DNA of 64,000 nucleotides from Acidocella sp. 20-57-95 (GTDB lineage: Bacteria; Pseudomonadota; Alphaproteobacteria; Acetobacterales; Acetobacteraceae). Position 1 is the first letter of the stretch. Every line of letters starts with the position of its first letter. The notes beneath the pieces were generated by a model, which saw nothing but the letters and a program-made list of their open reading frames with translations, was not told where the DNA came from and did no database searches. The translations under genes were made by a program, and so were the position numbers. The DNA lies in the NCBI GenBank assembly GCA_002255575.1, contig NCAT01000013.1, forward strand, positions 1-64,000, written 5' to 3'. Positions 9,156 through 18,152 of this stretch are shown in pieces.

Positions 9156-9474
9156 GTCGTGCGCGCGCAGGCGAGCATCTTCTTCATCTATGAGCCAAGA
9201 AGATTCCCGCCTTCGCGGGAATGACGAAGAAAGGGCGCGGGAATGACGAAAGGGCGTGGGAATGACATCGAAACGCCCCGTCATGCTCGCGCAGGCGAGC
9301 ATCTTCTTCATCTATGAGCCAAGAAGATTCCCGCCTTCGCGGGAATGACGGAGTAATGGCGCGGGAATAACGAAAGGGCGTGGGAATGACATCGAAACGC
9401 CCCGTCATGCTCGCGTAGGCGAGCATCTTTTTCATCTATGAGCAAAGAAGATTCCCGCCTTCGCGGGAATGACG
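9156..9474. repeat. three tandem head-to-head REP hairpin pairs (123-bp period)
   Basis: Each unit of about 72 bp has a minus-oriented hairpin (CGTC-ATGCTCGC-loop-GCGAGCAT), a 21-22-bp linker and a plus-oriented hairpin (ATTCCCGC-CTTC-GCGGGAAT-GACG). Plus hairpins lie at 9204-9227, 9327-9350 and 9451-9474; minus hairpins at 9156-9179 (left arm decayed), 9279-9303 and 9402-9427. Units repeat every 123-124 bp with related spacers. The region separates hbd from the convergent FKBP gene and carries no gene. Confidence 0.88.
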
Positions 9475-9540
9475 AGGAAAAGGTGCGGGAATGACGAGGA
9501 AAAGGTGCGGGAATGACGAGGAAAAGGCGCGGGAATGACA
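9465..9540. repeat. 22-bp tandem repeat, about 3.4 copies
   Basis: The unit GGGAATGACGAGGAAAAGGT plus GC repeats at 9465, 9487 and 9509, with a partial fourth copy. It reuses the right arm and GACG tail of the last REP hairpin, so it looks like slippage amplification from the end of the array. Confidence 0.85.
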
Positions 9541-9616
9541 GAGAGGAAGCGTGCGAATGATGGTGGGGTTGGGGTGTTGACGTCATCAGACGCGCCCCCA
9601 AGACCCGCCAACCGGA

Positions 9617-9982
9617 CTACTTAAAGCTGATCAAATCCACATCGAACATCAGCGTTGCGCCGGGTGGGATCACCCCGCCAGCGCCGCGCTGGCCGTAGCC
9701 ATGTTCCGGTGCGAGGATCAGCGTGCGTGAGCCACCGGGCTTCATGGTCGCAACGCCTAGATCCCAGCCGGAGATGACCTGCTGCACGCCGAGCTTGAAG
9801 GTGAAAGGCTGGCCGCGATCTTTGGAAGAATCAAACTTCTTGCCCTTCACGCCGTTTTCATACAGCCAGCCGGTATAATGCACGGTCACCATCTGGCCCT
9901 TCGCCGGCATCTCGCCGGTGCCCACCACGTGGTCCTGGTACTGCAACCCGGTGGTCAGGGTCATTAATTCGGCGTCAGACAT
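9617..9982 (-). CDS. FKBP-type peptidyl-prolyl isomerase
   Basis: This encodes 121 residues of a single FKBP domain with no export signal, so it is probably cytoplasmic. The FKBP signature runs from VTVHYTGWLYENG through KFDSSKDRGQPFTFKLG, VISGWDLGVATMKPGG, and the C-terminal PEHGYGQRGAGGVIPPGATL. It catalyses cis-trans isomerisation of X-Pro bonds. It starts 11 bases after the monooxygenase gene ends, so it probably shares that transcript. Its 3' end faces the REP array. Confidence 0.93.
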   Translation of the reverse strand: MSDAELMTLTTGLQYQDHVVGTGEMPAKGQMVTVHYTGWLYENGVKGKKFDSSKDRGQPFTFKLGVQQVISGWDLGVATMKPGGSRTLILAPEHGYGQRGAGGVIPPGATLMFDVDLISFK

Positions 9983-9993
9983 GCAAATCTCCC

Positions 9994-11496
9994 TTAAGCG
10001 TTAACTTTCGCAGTCTCGGTAGCCAATAGTTCAAAATCCTGCAAATCTGCCGCCCGCATGGTTTTCTGGTAGGACGCAGCCGAGCCCGGCCAGATGGTTG
10101 AGACGAAGCCATGCTCATCCTGGTACCAGCTTTGGCAGCCGCCATCCTGCCAGACCGTGCCTTTCAGCTTGGCGCTGATCTCAGCAATAAACGCCGCCTG
10201 CGATGCCGCCTTGGCGTTAAGTGCCGCGGCATTTTTGGCCCGCGCCTGTTTGAGTGCATCCACGATATAGCCAACCTGCGCCTCGATCATGATCACCACC
10301 GAATTATGCCCCAGCGCGGTATGCGGCCCGAGCAAGAGGAACAAATTCGGGAAGCCTGCAATGCTGACACCCTTGAAGGAGCGCATGCCGGTTTTGTCCC
10401 ACAAAGTTTTCAAATCCTGCCCGCCAATGCCTTGAATGTTCCAATGTTTATAGGCGCTGGTCACTTCAAAACCGGTGCCGAAAATAATCGCATCTGCCGG
10501 GCGTTCCACACCGTTGACATCGATGACCGACTGCGCCCGGATTTCAGCAATATTGTCGGTGATCACATCCACATTGGGGCGCGTGAGGGTGGGATAATAA
10601 TCATTGGAAATCATCACGCGCTTGCAGCCGACTTTGTAATTGGGCGTGACTTTGGCACGCAGCGCGGGGTCACTGATGGTTTTATGGATGTGACTCACCG
10701 CCATGTGCTGGGCCAATTTCTGCGCCCGCTTGTTGCCCAGAAATCCCAGCACCCGCAATTCATGGATCAGGAACAAAAATTGCCGGAACATTTTACGGTA
10801 CGGCCCAAACTTCAATAATTTCGTCTCGGCTTCGGAAATGGCGCGGTCTGGTTTGGGAATAATCCAAGGTGGGGTGCGCTGGTACAAATCCAGATGCGCA
10901 ACTTTTGGCGCGATTTGGGGTACGAATTGGATGGCCGAAGCCCCGGTGCCAATCACCGCCACCCGCTTGCCGGTTAGATCATACGCATGGTCCCACTGCG
11001 CGGAATGGAAGGTTTTGCCAGTAAAACTTTCAATGGCTTTGATTTTTGGGAAGGCCGGAATATGCAAGCCGCCCATGCCGGAGACCAACACCCGCGTGGT
11101 GATGACCCCAGTGCTGGTTGTTACCTGCCAGCGCGCCGCTGCTTCGTCCCACACCGCCGCCAGCATGACCGTGTTGAATTTAATCCGCTCACGTAGCCGG
11201 TATTTATCGGCCACCCCGCGCAGATATTCATAAATCTCGGGCTGCTGCGGGTACATGCGCGACCAATTGGTTTTTGGCTCGAACGAGAGTGAATATAAAT
11301 GCGAAGGAATATCGCAAGCGCAGCCGGGATACACATTATCCCGCCAGGTACCACCCACATCGGCACCCTTCTCGATCATGATGATCTCATCAAACCCGGC
11401 TTGGCGTAGCTTAATCGCCATCGCCATGCCAGCGAAGCCGGTGCCGACAATCAGTATATCGGTGGTCATAGCCCCGGTATTTACGGCATCCAGCAT
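9994..11496 (-). CDS. flavin-containing (Baeyer-Villiger-type) monooxygenase
   Basis: This encodes 500 residues. Two dinucleotide-binding motifs are visible: IVGTGFAGMAMAIKL for FAD at the N-terminus and VIGTGASAIQFVPQI for NADPH. Between them lies FTGKTFHSAQWDH, which fits the type I Baeyer-Villiger fingerprint FxGxxxHxxxW[P/D]. Such enzymes insert oxygen next to ketones using NADPH and O2. The start at 11496 has GGGGAG seven bases upstream; an ATG 27 bases further in is an alternative. It is divergent from a WrbA-like flavoprotein across a gap with a perfect 10-bp inverted repeat. Substrate unknown. Confidence 0.88.
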   Translation of the reverse strand: MLDAVNTGAMTTDILIVGTGFAGMAMAIKLRQAGFDEIIMIEKGADVGGTWRDNVYPGCACDIPSHLYSLSFEPKTNWSRMYPQQPEIYEYLRGVADKYRLRERIKFNTVMLAAVWDEAAARWQVTTSTGVITTRVLVSGMGGLHIPAFPKIKAIESFTGKTFHSAQWDHAYDLTGKRVAVIGTGASAIQFVPQIAPKVAHLDLYQRTPPWIIPKPDRAISEAETKLLKFGPYRKMFRQFLFLIHELRVLGFLGNKRAQKLAQHMAVSHIHKTISDPALRAKVTPNYKVGCKRVMISNDYYPTLTRPNVDVITDNIAEIRAQSVIDVNGVERPADAIIFGTGFEVTSAYKHWNIQGIGGQDLKTLWDKTGMRSFKGVSIAGFPNLFLLLGPHTALGHNSVVIMIEAQVGYIVDALKQARAKNAAALNAKAASQAAFIAEISAKLKGTVWQDGGCQSWYQDEHGFVSTIWPGSAASYQKTMRAADLQDFELLATETAKVNA

Positions 11497-11650
11497 ATGT
11501 TTCTCCCCGCTTCACTTTGGTTTGTCCAACGCAGACTAAGCATGTTCTATTTGTCAGTAACCTCACTTATACGTCAAACCGTTTGTCATGCGGCGTTTTG
11601 GCCAAAGCCAGCCGCTCAATTTGTGTGAAGCATAGATGACATTCGCAAAA

Positions 11651-11672
11651 AATCATTCGACATCGAATGATT
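11651..11672. promoter_or_regulatory. perfect 10-bp inverted repeat, probable operator
   Basis: AATCATTCGA and TCGAATGATT are separated by CA in the gap between the divergent monooxygenase and WrbA-like genes, 57 bp upstream of the latter's start. Size and symmetry fit a dimeric MarR-, TetR- or HxlR-type repressor. No T tract follows, and it lies upstream of starts rather than downstream of stops, so a terminator is unlikely. No regulator gene is adjacent. Confidence 0.6.
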
Positions 11673-11729
11673 GTGCCCTATATGTTTGAGGCCCGCGGTT
11701 TTTCGCCGCTTCATTGATAGGAGCTACCC

Positions 11730-12302
11730 ATGTCCAACATCGCCATCGTCGTGTTTTCCGGCTACGGCCACACCAAGCGCCAGGCCGAATATGTCCAGAC
11801 CGGTGTCACCAAAACCGGTGCTGTCGCCCATTTCCTTCTCATTGACGAACATGGCGACCTGCCCGCCGAAGCCTGGGAAACGCTCGCCGCCGCCGATGGC
11901 ATTATTTTTGGCGCCCCGACCTATATGGGCGGCCCAGCCTGGCAGTTCAAAAAATTCGCCGATGCGTCTTCCAAGCCATGGTTCGGCCAGGCCTGGAAGG
12001 ATAAGTTTGCCGCTGGTTTCACCAACTCCGCCACCATGAATGGCGATAAATTCTCCACCATTCAGTATTTCATCACGCTGGCCATGCAGCATTCCATGGC
12101 CTGGGTGGGTACCGGCATGATGCCTTCGAACAACAAGGCCGCGACGCGTAATTCGCTTAACTATGTCGGCGGGTTTTCAGGGGCGCTGGCGCAGTCACCT
12201 TCTGATTCGTCCCCGGCTGAAATGTTTGAAGGTGATTTGCTGACCGCTGAAGCGTTTGGCGAGCGTTTTGCCAGGTTCGTGGCGGCGCATAAAAAAGCCT
12301 AA
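11730..12302 (+). CDS. WrbA-like NAD(P)H-dependent flavoprotein
   Basis: This encodes 190 residues with a flavodoxin-like fold. The FMN-phosphate loop is FSGYGHTKRQAE at residues 9-20, and the WrbA-type segment GAPTYMGGPAWQFKKFADAS follows near residue 65. Members are NAD(P)H:quinone oxidoreductases or related FMN reductases that protect against redox cycling of quinones. It is divergent from the monooxygenase gene, with the shared inverted repeat between them, so joint control is likely. Its 3' end meets dsbD at a 13-bp hairpin. Confidence 0.85.
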   Translation: MSNIAIVVFSGYGHTKRQAEYVQTGVTKTGAVAHFLLIDEHGDLPAEAWETLAAADGIIFGAPTYMGGPAWQFKKFADASSKPWFGQAWKDKFAAGFTNSATMNGDKFSTIQYFITLAMQHSMAWVGTGMMPSNNKAATRNSLNYVGGFSGALAQSPSDSSPAEMFEGDLLTAEAFGERFARFVAAHKKA

Positions 12303-12310
12303 CTGCGGCG

Positions 12311-12345
12311 GGTGGATGCCATCTCAGTTGCTGATGGCATCCACC
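12311..12345. terminator. perfect 13-bp hairpin between convergent genes
   Basis: GGTGGATGCCATC (12311-12323) and GATGGCATCCACC (12333-12345) pair perfectly around a nine-base loop that contains the dsbD stop codon. The right arm is the last part of the dsbD coding sequence. It lacks a T tract, so it may act as a transcript-end stabiliser or a weak terminator rather than a classical one. Confidence 0.55.
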
Positions 12346-14099
12346 ACGATTTGTGGCGTGAGGATTTGCGGCAGCAGCACGGCGGCGCCTTGGGCCGGGT
12401 AATAGATATAAAGCGGTACGCCGTCGCGGTGGTTAGCCTCCAGATAGGCTGAAATATCCGGGTTGCGGTTGGTCCAGTCCCCCACCAGGGTTTTGATGTG
12501 CCCGCCATTCAGGGCGGCTTGCACTTGTGGGGTTTCGAGCGAGCTATGTTCATTCACCAGGCACGTCACGCACCAGGCGGCGGTGAGGTCCACCAGGACC
12601 GGCGTGTGGCTGGCGCGGTATTGCGCAAGGCGGGCCTGGCTGAAGGGTTCGGCGTTAGGCAGCGTGAGGGCGGTGGCGTTGGCGGTCAGTTGGGTTGTGA
12701 AAACCCAGGCCAGCCAGATGAAGGTTGCGAACATCGGGATGCTGAGGAGGCGCTGCAATGTTCGCATCCAGGTGCCGGGGCGCGGTAACAAGCGGGCGAA
12801 ATTGGGGATAAGGGCCAGCGCCAAGAAAGGGGCCGCGAGGCCGAGGCCAAGGGCTATGAAAATACCGAACGCAATATAAAGCGGGGCTGCCAAAGCGGCC
12901 GCGATGGCGCCGCCCATGAAGGGCGCGGTGCACGGCGTGGCCACCGCCACGGCGAGCAGGCCGGTGAAAAAGCTGCCACGGCTGGCAAGGGAATTGCCAA
13001 AATTCTCAAAGCCAGAGATTTGGAAAATCCCGGCGAGGTTGAGCGCGATGGCGAGGATCAGCAGCGCCATGCCGGCCACGAATATCGGGGATTGTAGTTG
13101 GAAGCCCCAGCCGATTTGCTCGCCGAAGCCGCGCAACATGAGCAGCAGCCCGCCGATGCAGGTGAAGGCGACGATGACGCCGAGCGTGTAGAATAAAGCC
13201 TCATGCCGCACCTTGGCTTGCGCCTGGCCGCCGAGTTTGACGATGGCCAGCGCCTTCATGGCCAGAATGGGGAATACGCACGGCATCAGGTTCAAAACCA
13301 ACCCGCCAAGGAAGGCGAGGCCGAGCCAGATATAGGCCGGGGTGGTCATGGGCGTTGGCCCTGGAGTGGGTGCAACCGCCAAGGCTTGCATTGTCCCGGT
13401 AGGGTCGGTGAGTTCCAGAATGCCGGTGAGGTTTTTAGGCGCAAAGCCAGGGGCGGGGGTGAGTTTGAGGGTCAGCCCGGTATCGGTGAAGCTGAGCGGC
13501 TGGGCGGCGGCGTTAATAATCTGGCCGGTGGCGTTCGGGAAAAAATGAGCGGATTTGACCTGTGCGGCGCTGGGGCCGGTGAGGCTGAGCGTGCCATCCG
13601 GCGCGATGGTGGCTGCGAAGGGTGACGCAATGATGGGCGAGGGCGTGAAGTCTGGCGCTTCGGCGGATGGTCCACCATTCAAGGCCAATGTAAATTGGGC
13701 TTGTTCTGGAACGCAGATATCGGAGCAGACCAGCCAGTTGGCGGTGGCCGATATCGTGGGGCCGGTGTTGCTGGCCTGGAACGGTAGCACAACATCGCCG
13801 GAAAGCACGTAAGCGCCAACCGGGCCTTGCGCTAAAAATTCCGGTGGCGGGAAGGTGAAGGAGCCAGCCTGGGCGGGAGGGTTCAGGGTGATTTGCGGGG
13901 CGAGCCCGGCATCGCCGGGGTTTTGCCAGTAAATATGCCAGCCGGGGTTGAGGTGGAATTTCAGCCCGAGCTGGACAGAGCCGGGGTTGTTGCTTTGGCT
14001 GATGAGCGCGACGCTATCGCGGCTGGAGGTGAACTGGTTGCTGGTGGCTGCCAGAGCGAGGCTGGGGAGCAAGCAGAGTGCCAGGATGAGTTTGCGCAT
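12324..14099 (-). CDS. dsbD: protein-disulfide reductase, DsbD/ScsB family
   Basis: This encodes 591 residues. A signal peptide (MRKLILALCLLPSLALA) leads into a periplasmic domain with the ScsB-like LKFHLNPGWHIYWQNPGDAG. A central eight-helix domain carries the redox cysteines in NLMPCVFPILAMKALA and VATPCTAPFMGGA, and a C-terminal thioredoxin-like domain has AAWCVTCLVNE. The protein carries electrons from cytoplasmic thioredoxin across the inner membrane to periplasmic thiol proteins. The N-terminal domain is of the longer ScsB-like type rather than the classical E. coli DsbD alpha domain. Only 48 bp separate its start from divergent hrpB. Confidence 0.92.
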   Translation of the reverse strand: MRKLILALCLLPSLALAATSNQFTSSRDSVALISQSNNPGSVQLGLKFHLNPGWHIYWQNPGDAGLAPQITLNPPAQAGSFTFPPPEFLAQGPVGAYVLSGDVVLPFQASNTGPTISATANWLVCSDICVPEQAQFTLALNGGPSAEAPDFTPSPIIASPFAATIAPDGTLSLTGPSAAQVKSAHFFPNATGQIINAAAQPLSFTDTGLTLKLTPAPGFAPKNLTGILELTDPTGTMQALAVAPTPGPTPMTTPAYIWLGLAFLGGLVLNLMPCVFPILAMKALAIVKLGGQAQAKVRHEALFYTLGVIVAFTCIGGLLLMLRGFGEQIGWGFQLQSPIFVAGMALLILAIALNLAGIFQISGFENFGNSLASRGSFFTGLLAVAVATPCTAPFMGGAIAAALAAPLYIAFGIFIALGLGLAAPFLALALIPNFARLLPRPGTWMRTLQRLLSIPMFATFIWLAWVFTTQLTANATALTLPNAEPFSQARLAQYRASHTPVLVDLTAAWCVTCLVNEHSSLETPQVQAALNGGHIKTLVGDWTNRNPDISAYLEANHRDGVPLYIYYPAQGAAVLLPQILTPQIVVDAISN

Positions 14100-14147
14100 A
14101 CGCCCTGTATCGCATGGCGCGGCGTGCAGTGGTACGGGGGTGCGATC

Positions 14148-16553
14148 ATGTTTGATTTACCTGTGAATGATGTGTTGCCCGCGCTGATCGAGAGCCTTGG
14201 GCACGCGCCGAATGCTGTGCTGGTGGCACCTCCCGGTGCGGGTAAAACCACAACCGTGCCGCTGGCCTTGATGCAGGCGGGGTACGGCAAGATTTTGCTG
14301 CTGGAACCACGGCGCCTGGCGGCGCGGGCGGCGGCCACCCGGATGGCGTATTTGCTGGGCGAGAGCGTTGGGCAGCGCGTGGGGTTTCGCACAAGGTTAG
14401 AGAGCGCGGTTTCCAGCGCCACGGTGATTGAGGTGATCACTGAAGGGTTGCTCGCCAGCCGGTTGTTGGCCGACCCGGGGCTGGAAGGTGTGGCCTGCGT
14501 GATATTCGATGAGGTGCATGAGCGCAGTTTGGAAGCGGATTTGGCACTCGCGATGGTGCTGGATTTGCAACGCGGCTTGCGCCCCGAACTGCGGGTGCTG
14601 GCAATGTCCGCCACCGCCGATGCCGGGCCGCTGGCTGCGTTATTGGATGCCCCGGTGATTGAAAGTGACGGCCGGATGCATGCCGTGAGCGTGCAGCACA
14701 CGGCACGCGATATTCCCACCGTGCGGGAATTGCCGGAAGCGGCCGCCAAGGCCATTCGGGAGATTTTGGTAGCGCATGAAGGCGATGTGCTGGTATTTCT
14801 GCCCGGCATGGCGGAAATCAGGCGCACCCAAAGCGCGTTGGAAGGCTGTCCGGCTCTGGTGCTGCCTCTGCATGGGGATTTAACACCCGAGGCGCAGGAT
14901 TTAGCGCTCCGCCAGCATGAAAAGCGCCGGGTGGTGCTGGCAACCTCGATTGCGGAAACATCGCTCACCGTGCCGGGCGTGCGGATTGTGGTGGATGGCG
15001 GGTTCCGGCGGTCCCCCCGGCTGGATGTAAGCTCCGGGCTGACGCGGCTGGCGACCATGCGCATCAGCCGGGCGGCGGCGACCCAACGTTCGGGCCGCGC
15101 TGGGCGGGAAGCGCCGGGGGTGGCGGTGCGCTTATGGTCGGAGGCGCTGCATCGCGGGCTGGCGCCGTTTGAACGGGCCGAGATTTTTGAAGCGGAACTC
15201 TCAGGGTTGGTGCTGGCCTGTGCGGCCTGGGGCGAGCGGCCGGAGGCTTTGCCCTTTCCCGATGCACCGCCGGCGGGGGCTGTGAAAGCCGCGCGCGGGT
15301 TGTTGCAGGATTTAGGGGCGCTGGATGAGGCTGAGCGGCTAACGCCCTTGGGCCGCGAGATGGCGAAATTGCGCGCCACGCCCAGGCTGGCGGCGATGAT
15401 GTGCGCGGCAAAATCGCCGCCGGAAAAAGCGCTGGCGGCGGATTTGGCGGCGTTGCTGGAGGAGCGGGACCCGTTGGCCCGCTCTGGCGATGCGCCGGTG
15501 GATGTGATGCTCCGGTTGGAGGCGTTGGCCGGGCGTGGTGAGGGGGCGTCTCATGCAGACCGCGCGGCATTGGCACGGATACGGCAAGCCGGTGGAATTT
15601 ACCGGGCGCGCTTGGGGCTGGCGCGCCATGCCATTGCGGCGGGCGATGCCGGCGGTTTGCTGGCCGCGGCGTTCGTGGACCGGGTGGGGCAAAGCCGCGG
15701 CGAGCCGGGGTCTTACAGGTTGGCGGGCGGCGGCAGTGGCAATGTGAACCCGACCGACCCAATGGCGCGGAACAAATTGATCGTGGTGGCGGCACTCGAT
15801 GCCAAGGGTTCCAAAGTAAAGCTGGCGGCGAAATTGGATGCGGATGATCTGCCGGGGCCGTTGCGGGCCAGGTTGAAATCCACCCGCGAGACGGCGTTTG
15901 ACCCGGCAACCGGCGGGGTGATGACGCGCGAGCGGTTGCGGCTGGGCTCGCTGGTGTTATCGGACAAATCATCGCCCCCGGCACCGGCGGAGGCGCAGGC
16001 TGCCCTTGCAAAAGCGGTCGCCGCGCGCTTGGATATTTTGGATTGGTCGGATGCCGTGCTGAATTTGCAGGCGCGGGCGGCGGTGATGCGGGGGATTGAT
16101 CCGGACTTTCCGGATATTTCGCGCGAGGCTTTGGCGGCGCGCACGGATGTTTGGCTGGCACCGTATCTGGCGGGCATGAGTCATATCCGGGAGGTGAAAA
16201 ACCTCGATCTTGTGGATATTTTGCGGAATTTTTTAGGCTATGAGACTGCTCGCGCACTGGATAAGGCGTTGCCGGTTTCTTTGGAATTTCCAAATGGCAG
16301 CGTGCGGGTGGATTATACCGGGCCGGTGCCGGTAGCCTCGGCCCGGGCGAAGTTTTTCTATGGGGTGGATGCCACGCCGAAGCTGGCGGGCGGGCGCGTG
16401 GCATTGCAAATCGCGCTACTCTCACCAGCCGGAAGGCCAATTGCGATTACCGGGGATTTGGCTTCGTTCTGGCGTAATGGCTGGGTGGATGCCAGGCGGG
16501 ACATGCGCGGGCGTTACCCGAAGCATGACTGGCCGGAGGAGCCTTGGAAGTAG
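14148..16553 (+). CDS. hrpB: ATP-dependent helicase HrpB
   Basis: This encodes 801 residues, typical for HrpB, a DEAH-box helicase. Motifs in order are Walker A APPGAGKTTTVPLAL (near residue 26), DEVHERSLEADLAL (motif II as DEVH), MSATADAGPLAALL (III), ATSIAETSLTVPGVRIVVDGG (V) and QRSGRAGREAPGVAVRLW (VI), then the HrpB-specific C-terminal region. The cellular substrate of HrpB is still poorly defined. The ATG at 14148 places Walker A at its usual position; a longer frame to 13893 overlaps divergent dsbD and is rejected. Confidence 0.95.
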   Translation: MFDLPVNDVLPALIESLGHAPNAVLVAPPGAGKTTTVPLALMQAGYGKILLLEPRRLAARAAATRMAYLLGESVGQRVGFRTRLESAVSSATVIEVITEGLLASRLLADPGLEGVACVIFDEVHERSLEADLALAMVLDLQRGLRPELRVLAMSATADAGPLAALLDAPVIESDGRMHAVSVQHTARDIPTVRELPEAAAKAIREILVAHEGDVLVFLPGMAEIRRTQSALEGCPALVLPLHGDLTPEAQDLALRQHEKRRVVLATSIAETSLTVPGVRIVVDGGFRRSPRLDVSSGLTRLATMRISRAAATQRSGRAGREAPGVAVRLWSEALHRGLAPFERAEIFEAELSGLVLACAAWGERPEALPFPDAPPAGAVKAARGLLQDLGALDEAERLTPLGREMAKLRATPRLAAMMCAAKSPPEKALAADLAALLEERDPLARSGDAPVDVMLRLEALAGRGEGASHADRAALARIRQAGGIYRARLGLARHAIAAGDAGGLLAAAFVDRVGQSRGEPGSYRLAGGGSGNVNPTDPMARNKLIVVAALDAKGSKVKLAAKLDADDLPGPLRARLKSTRETAFDPATGGVMTRERLRLGSLVLSDKSSPPAPAEAQAALAKAVAARLDILDWSDAVLNLQARAAVMRGIDPDFPDISREALAARTDVWLAPYLAGMSHIREVKNLDLVDILRNFLGYETARALDKALPVSLEFPNGSVRVDYTGPVPVASARAKFFYGVDATPKLAGGRVALQIALLSPAGRPIAITGDLASFWRNGWVDARRDMRGRYPKHDWPEEPWK

Positions 16554-16585
16554 GGCGTGAGTGACTCCACAGAGCGAACCTCATT

Positions 16586-16657
16586 CGTCCTACGCGCGAA
16601 GGCGAGTATCTTCTGGGAGTGTGGCTGAAGAGGATGCTCGCATTCGCGAGCATGACG
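16586..16657. repeat. single REP hairpin pair
   Basis: A decayed minus-oriented arm (16586-16610), a 21-bp linker and an intact plus hairpin ATGCTCGC-ATTC-GCGAGCAT-GACG (16634-16657) show the same architecture as the 9156 array but with a different stem sequence. It lies between the convergent ends of hrpB and the TVP38 gene. Confidence 0.8.
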
Positions 16658-16677
16658 GTGGGGGGTGGTGGTGGGTG

Positions 16678-17394
16678 CTACGCGGATTTCAGGGCGCGGC
16701 TGAGGAGTTTTGAGAGGTGGATGGTCAGCGCCAAGGTGGCGGCAGCGCCTAATATAAGCAGGCTGTTATGGATCAGGCTTTGGCTGTTGAGGCTGGAATC
16801 ACCCAGCGTGCCGATCACGACATAGCCGAGCAGAGCTGGCAGTGAGGCCAAGGTGCCGAGTGTGTACGCGCGGATGGAGATGCCTGAGAGGCCCAGCGCG
16901 TAGGAAGTAAGCGAGAACGGCATGATGGGCGAAACCCGGAGCAATGCCACCAGCCGCCAACTATCCTGGGTGAGCAGATCATCGAGCGCGCGTACCCGTG
17001 GGCTGTTGCCAATAAAATGGGTGATCAGCGGGCGGGCCAGTGAGCGGCTTAGCGAAAAAGCGATGATGGCACCGAGCAGAATGCCGATTGCGCTGGTGAT
17101 GAAGCCGCCGGTAATGCCGTAAACCGCACCGGCCGCGATGCCGAGAAGCGAGGCGGGCAAGATGCCGACCAGCGCAATGGCCGCTTCCACCAGGATGAAA
17201 ATGAGCCAGCCGAGCGGGCCGAGATTGCGCAGGGCCTCAGTGAGGGTTTTCACGCTGGCGGTGAGGCTGTGCGGTAGAAACAGGCTGGTGATGATGGCAA
17301 GGATGATGATGGCGGCCAGCGCTAACCCGGCAAATTTGCGCGAAGATGGATTGCTTCGGGCGCTGAAGCGCCCTCGCAATGACGGGTTGCTCAT
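16678..17394 (-). CDS. TVP38/TMEM64 family membrane protein
   Basis: This encodes 238 residues with about six hydrophobic helices. The SNARE-associated (VTT) domain is recognised by [20 protein letters not shown] and the downstream [14 protein letters not shown] and [20 protein letters not shown], including the conserved R-x-S-P-x-x-P-F stretch. DedA-like proteins of this kind are implicated in lipid or membrane homeostasis. The first 20 or so residues ([19 protein letters not shown]) are encoded by a REP-like repeat (17348-17388), so the true start might lie further in. It overlaps the upstream GT2 gene by four bases and is probably co-transcribed with it. Confidence 0.85.
   Translation of the reverse strand: MSNPSLRGRFSARSNPSSRKFAGLALAAIIILAIITSLFLPHSLTASVKTLTEALRNLGPLGWLIFILVEAAIALVGILPASLLGIAAGAVYGITGGFITSAIGILLGAIIAFSLSRSLARPLITHFIGNSPRVRALDDLLTQDSWRLVALLRVSPIMPFSLTSYALGLSGISIRAYTLGTLASLPALLGYVVIGTLGDSSLNSQSLIHNSLLILGAAATLALTIHLSKLLSRALKSA
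17348..17388 (-). repeat. REP-like element inside the 5' end of the TVP38 gene
   Basis: Read on the minus strand this is AACCCGTCATTGCGAGG, then a GGGCGC-TTCA-GCGCCC hairpin, then GAAGCAATCCA. The same flanking words occur at 28048-28084 and, inverted, at 28110-28150 between mrdA and rodA. Here the element lies within the annotated coding frame. Confidence 0.75.
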
Positions 17395-18146
17395 GCTTTT
17401 GGAAAAGGCGCTGCGTAGAGCGGGGATTGTTTGAAGCCCCAGCGGGTGAGGCGGTAATCTAACGCGGTTTCCAGCACGCCTAAACCATACGTGACGGAGC
17501 GGCGAAAATTGATCGAGGAGGCTTCGTCGAAATACCGTGTCGGGCAGGAGATTTCACCGATGGCGAAACCGGCATAGGCGGCCTGCGCGATCATTTGATT
17601 GTCGAACACAAAATCATCCGAACAGCGATCCAGCGGGAGCGTTTCCAGAACCTTGCGCGACCAGGCCCGGTAGCCGGTATGGTATTCGGAAAGATTTAGC
17701 CCCAGCAACAGGTTTTCCGTTACCGTTAAAAACCGGTTGGCGATGTATTTGTACAAAGGCATGCCACCTGAGAGCGCACCATTGCCCAAAATGCGGGAGC
17801 CAAACACCACATCGTAATGGCCGGACGCCACCATCGAGGCCATGGCCGCCACCAGCTTGGGTGAGTATTGGTAGTCAGGGTGCAGCATCACCACAATATC
17901 CGCGCCGCGTGCCACAGCTTCGGCGTAGCAGGTTTTTTGGTTGGCGCCGTAGCCTTTATTTACGTCATGGCGCAGCGTGTGAATGCCGAGACGCTCCGAT
18001 AAAGCAGCGGTCTCATCACGGCTGGCATCGTCGGTTAAAATCACCTCATCGACAATGTCATGCGGAATTTCGGCGTAGGTACGCTCCAAAGTTTTGGCCG
18101 CGTTATAGGCGGGCAGAATGACCGTGACGCGCTTGCCTGCGAGCAT
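17391..18146 (-). CDS. family 2 glycosyltransferase, dolichyl-phosphate-mannose-synthase-like
   Basis: This encodes 251 residues. The N-terminal GT-A fold has [20 protein letters not shown], the acidic motif [12 protein letters not shown] and [10 protein letters not shown], where the D-x-D-like metal site appears as [18 protein letters not shown] and [19 protein letters not shown] fit polyprenyl-phosphate sugar transferases. There is no C-terminal membrane domain, so it is probably a peripheral enzyme using UDP- or GDP-sugars. The next gene (TVP38) overlaps by four bases. The exact acceptor is unknown. Confidence 0.85.
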   Translation of the reverse strand: MLAGKRVTVILPAYNAAKTLERTYAEIPHDIVDEVILTDDASRDETAALSERLGIHTLRHDVNKGYGANQKTCYAEAVARGADIVVMLHPDYQYSPKLVAAMASMVASGHYDVVFGSRILGNGALSGGMPLYKYIANRFLTVTENLLLGLNLSEYHTGYRAWSRKVLETLPLDRCSDDFVFDNQMIAQAAYAGFAIGEISCPTRYFDEASSINFRRSVTYGLGVLETALDYRLTRWGFKQSPLYAAPFPKA

Positions 18147-18152
18147 GTGAAA

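Noticed and set aside
9156..9540. Regularly spaced repeats as a CRISPR array
   Set aside because: The spacers are themselves conserved between units, the repeats are opposed hairpin pairs, the period is 123 bp and there are no cas genes.
13961..16440. Long minus-strand frames (472 and 458 codons) opposite hrpB
   Set aside because: They are shadow frames of a high-GC gene; hrpB on the plus strand has all helicase motifs, and the antisense translations are Arg/Pro/Ser-rich without domains.
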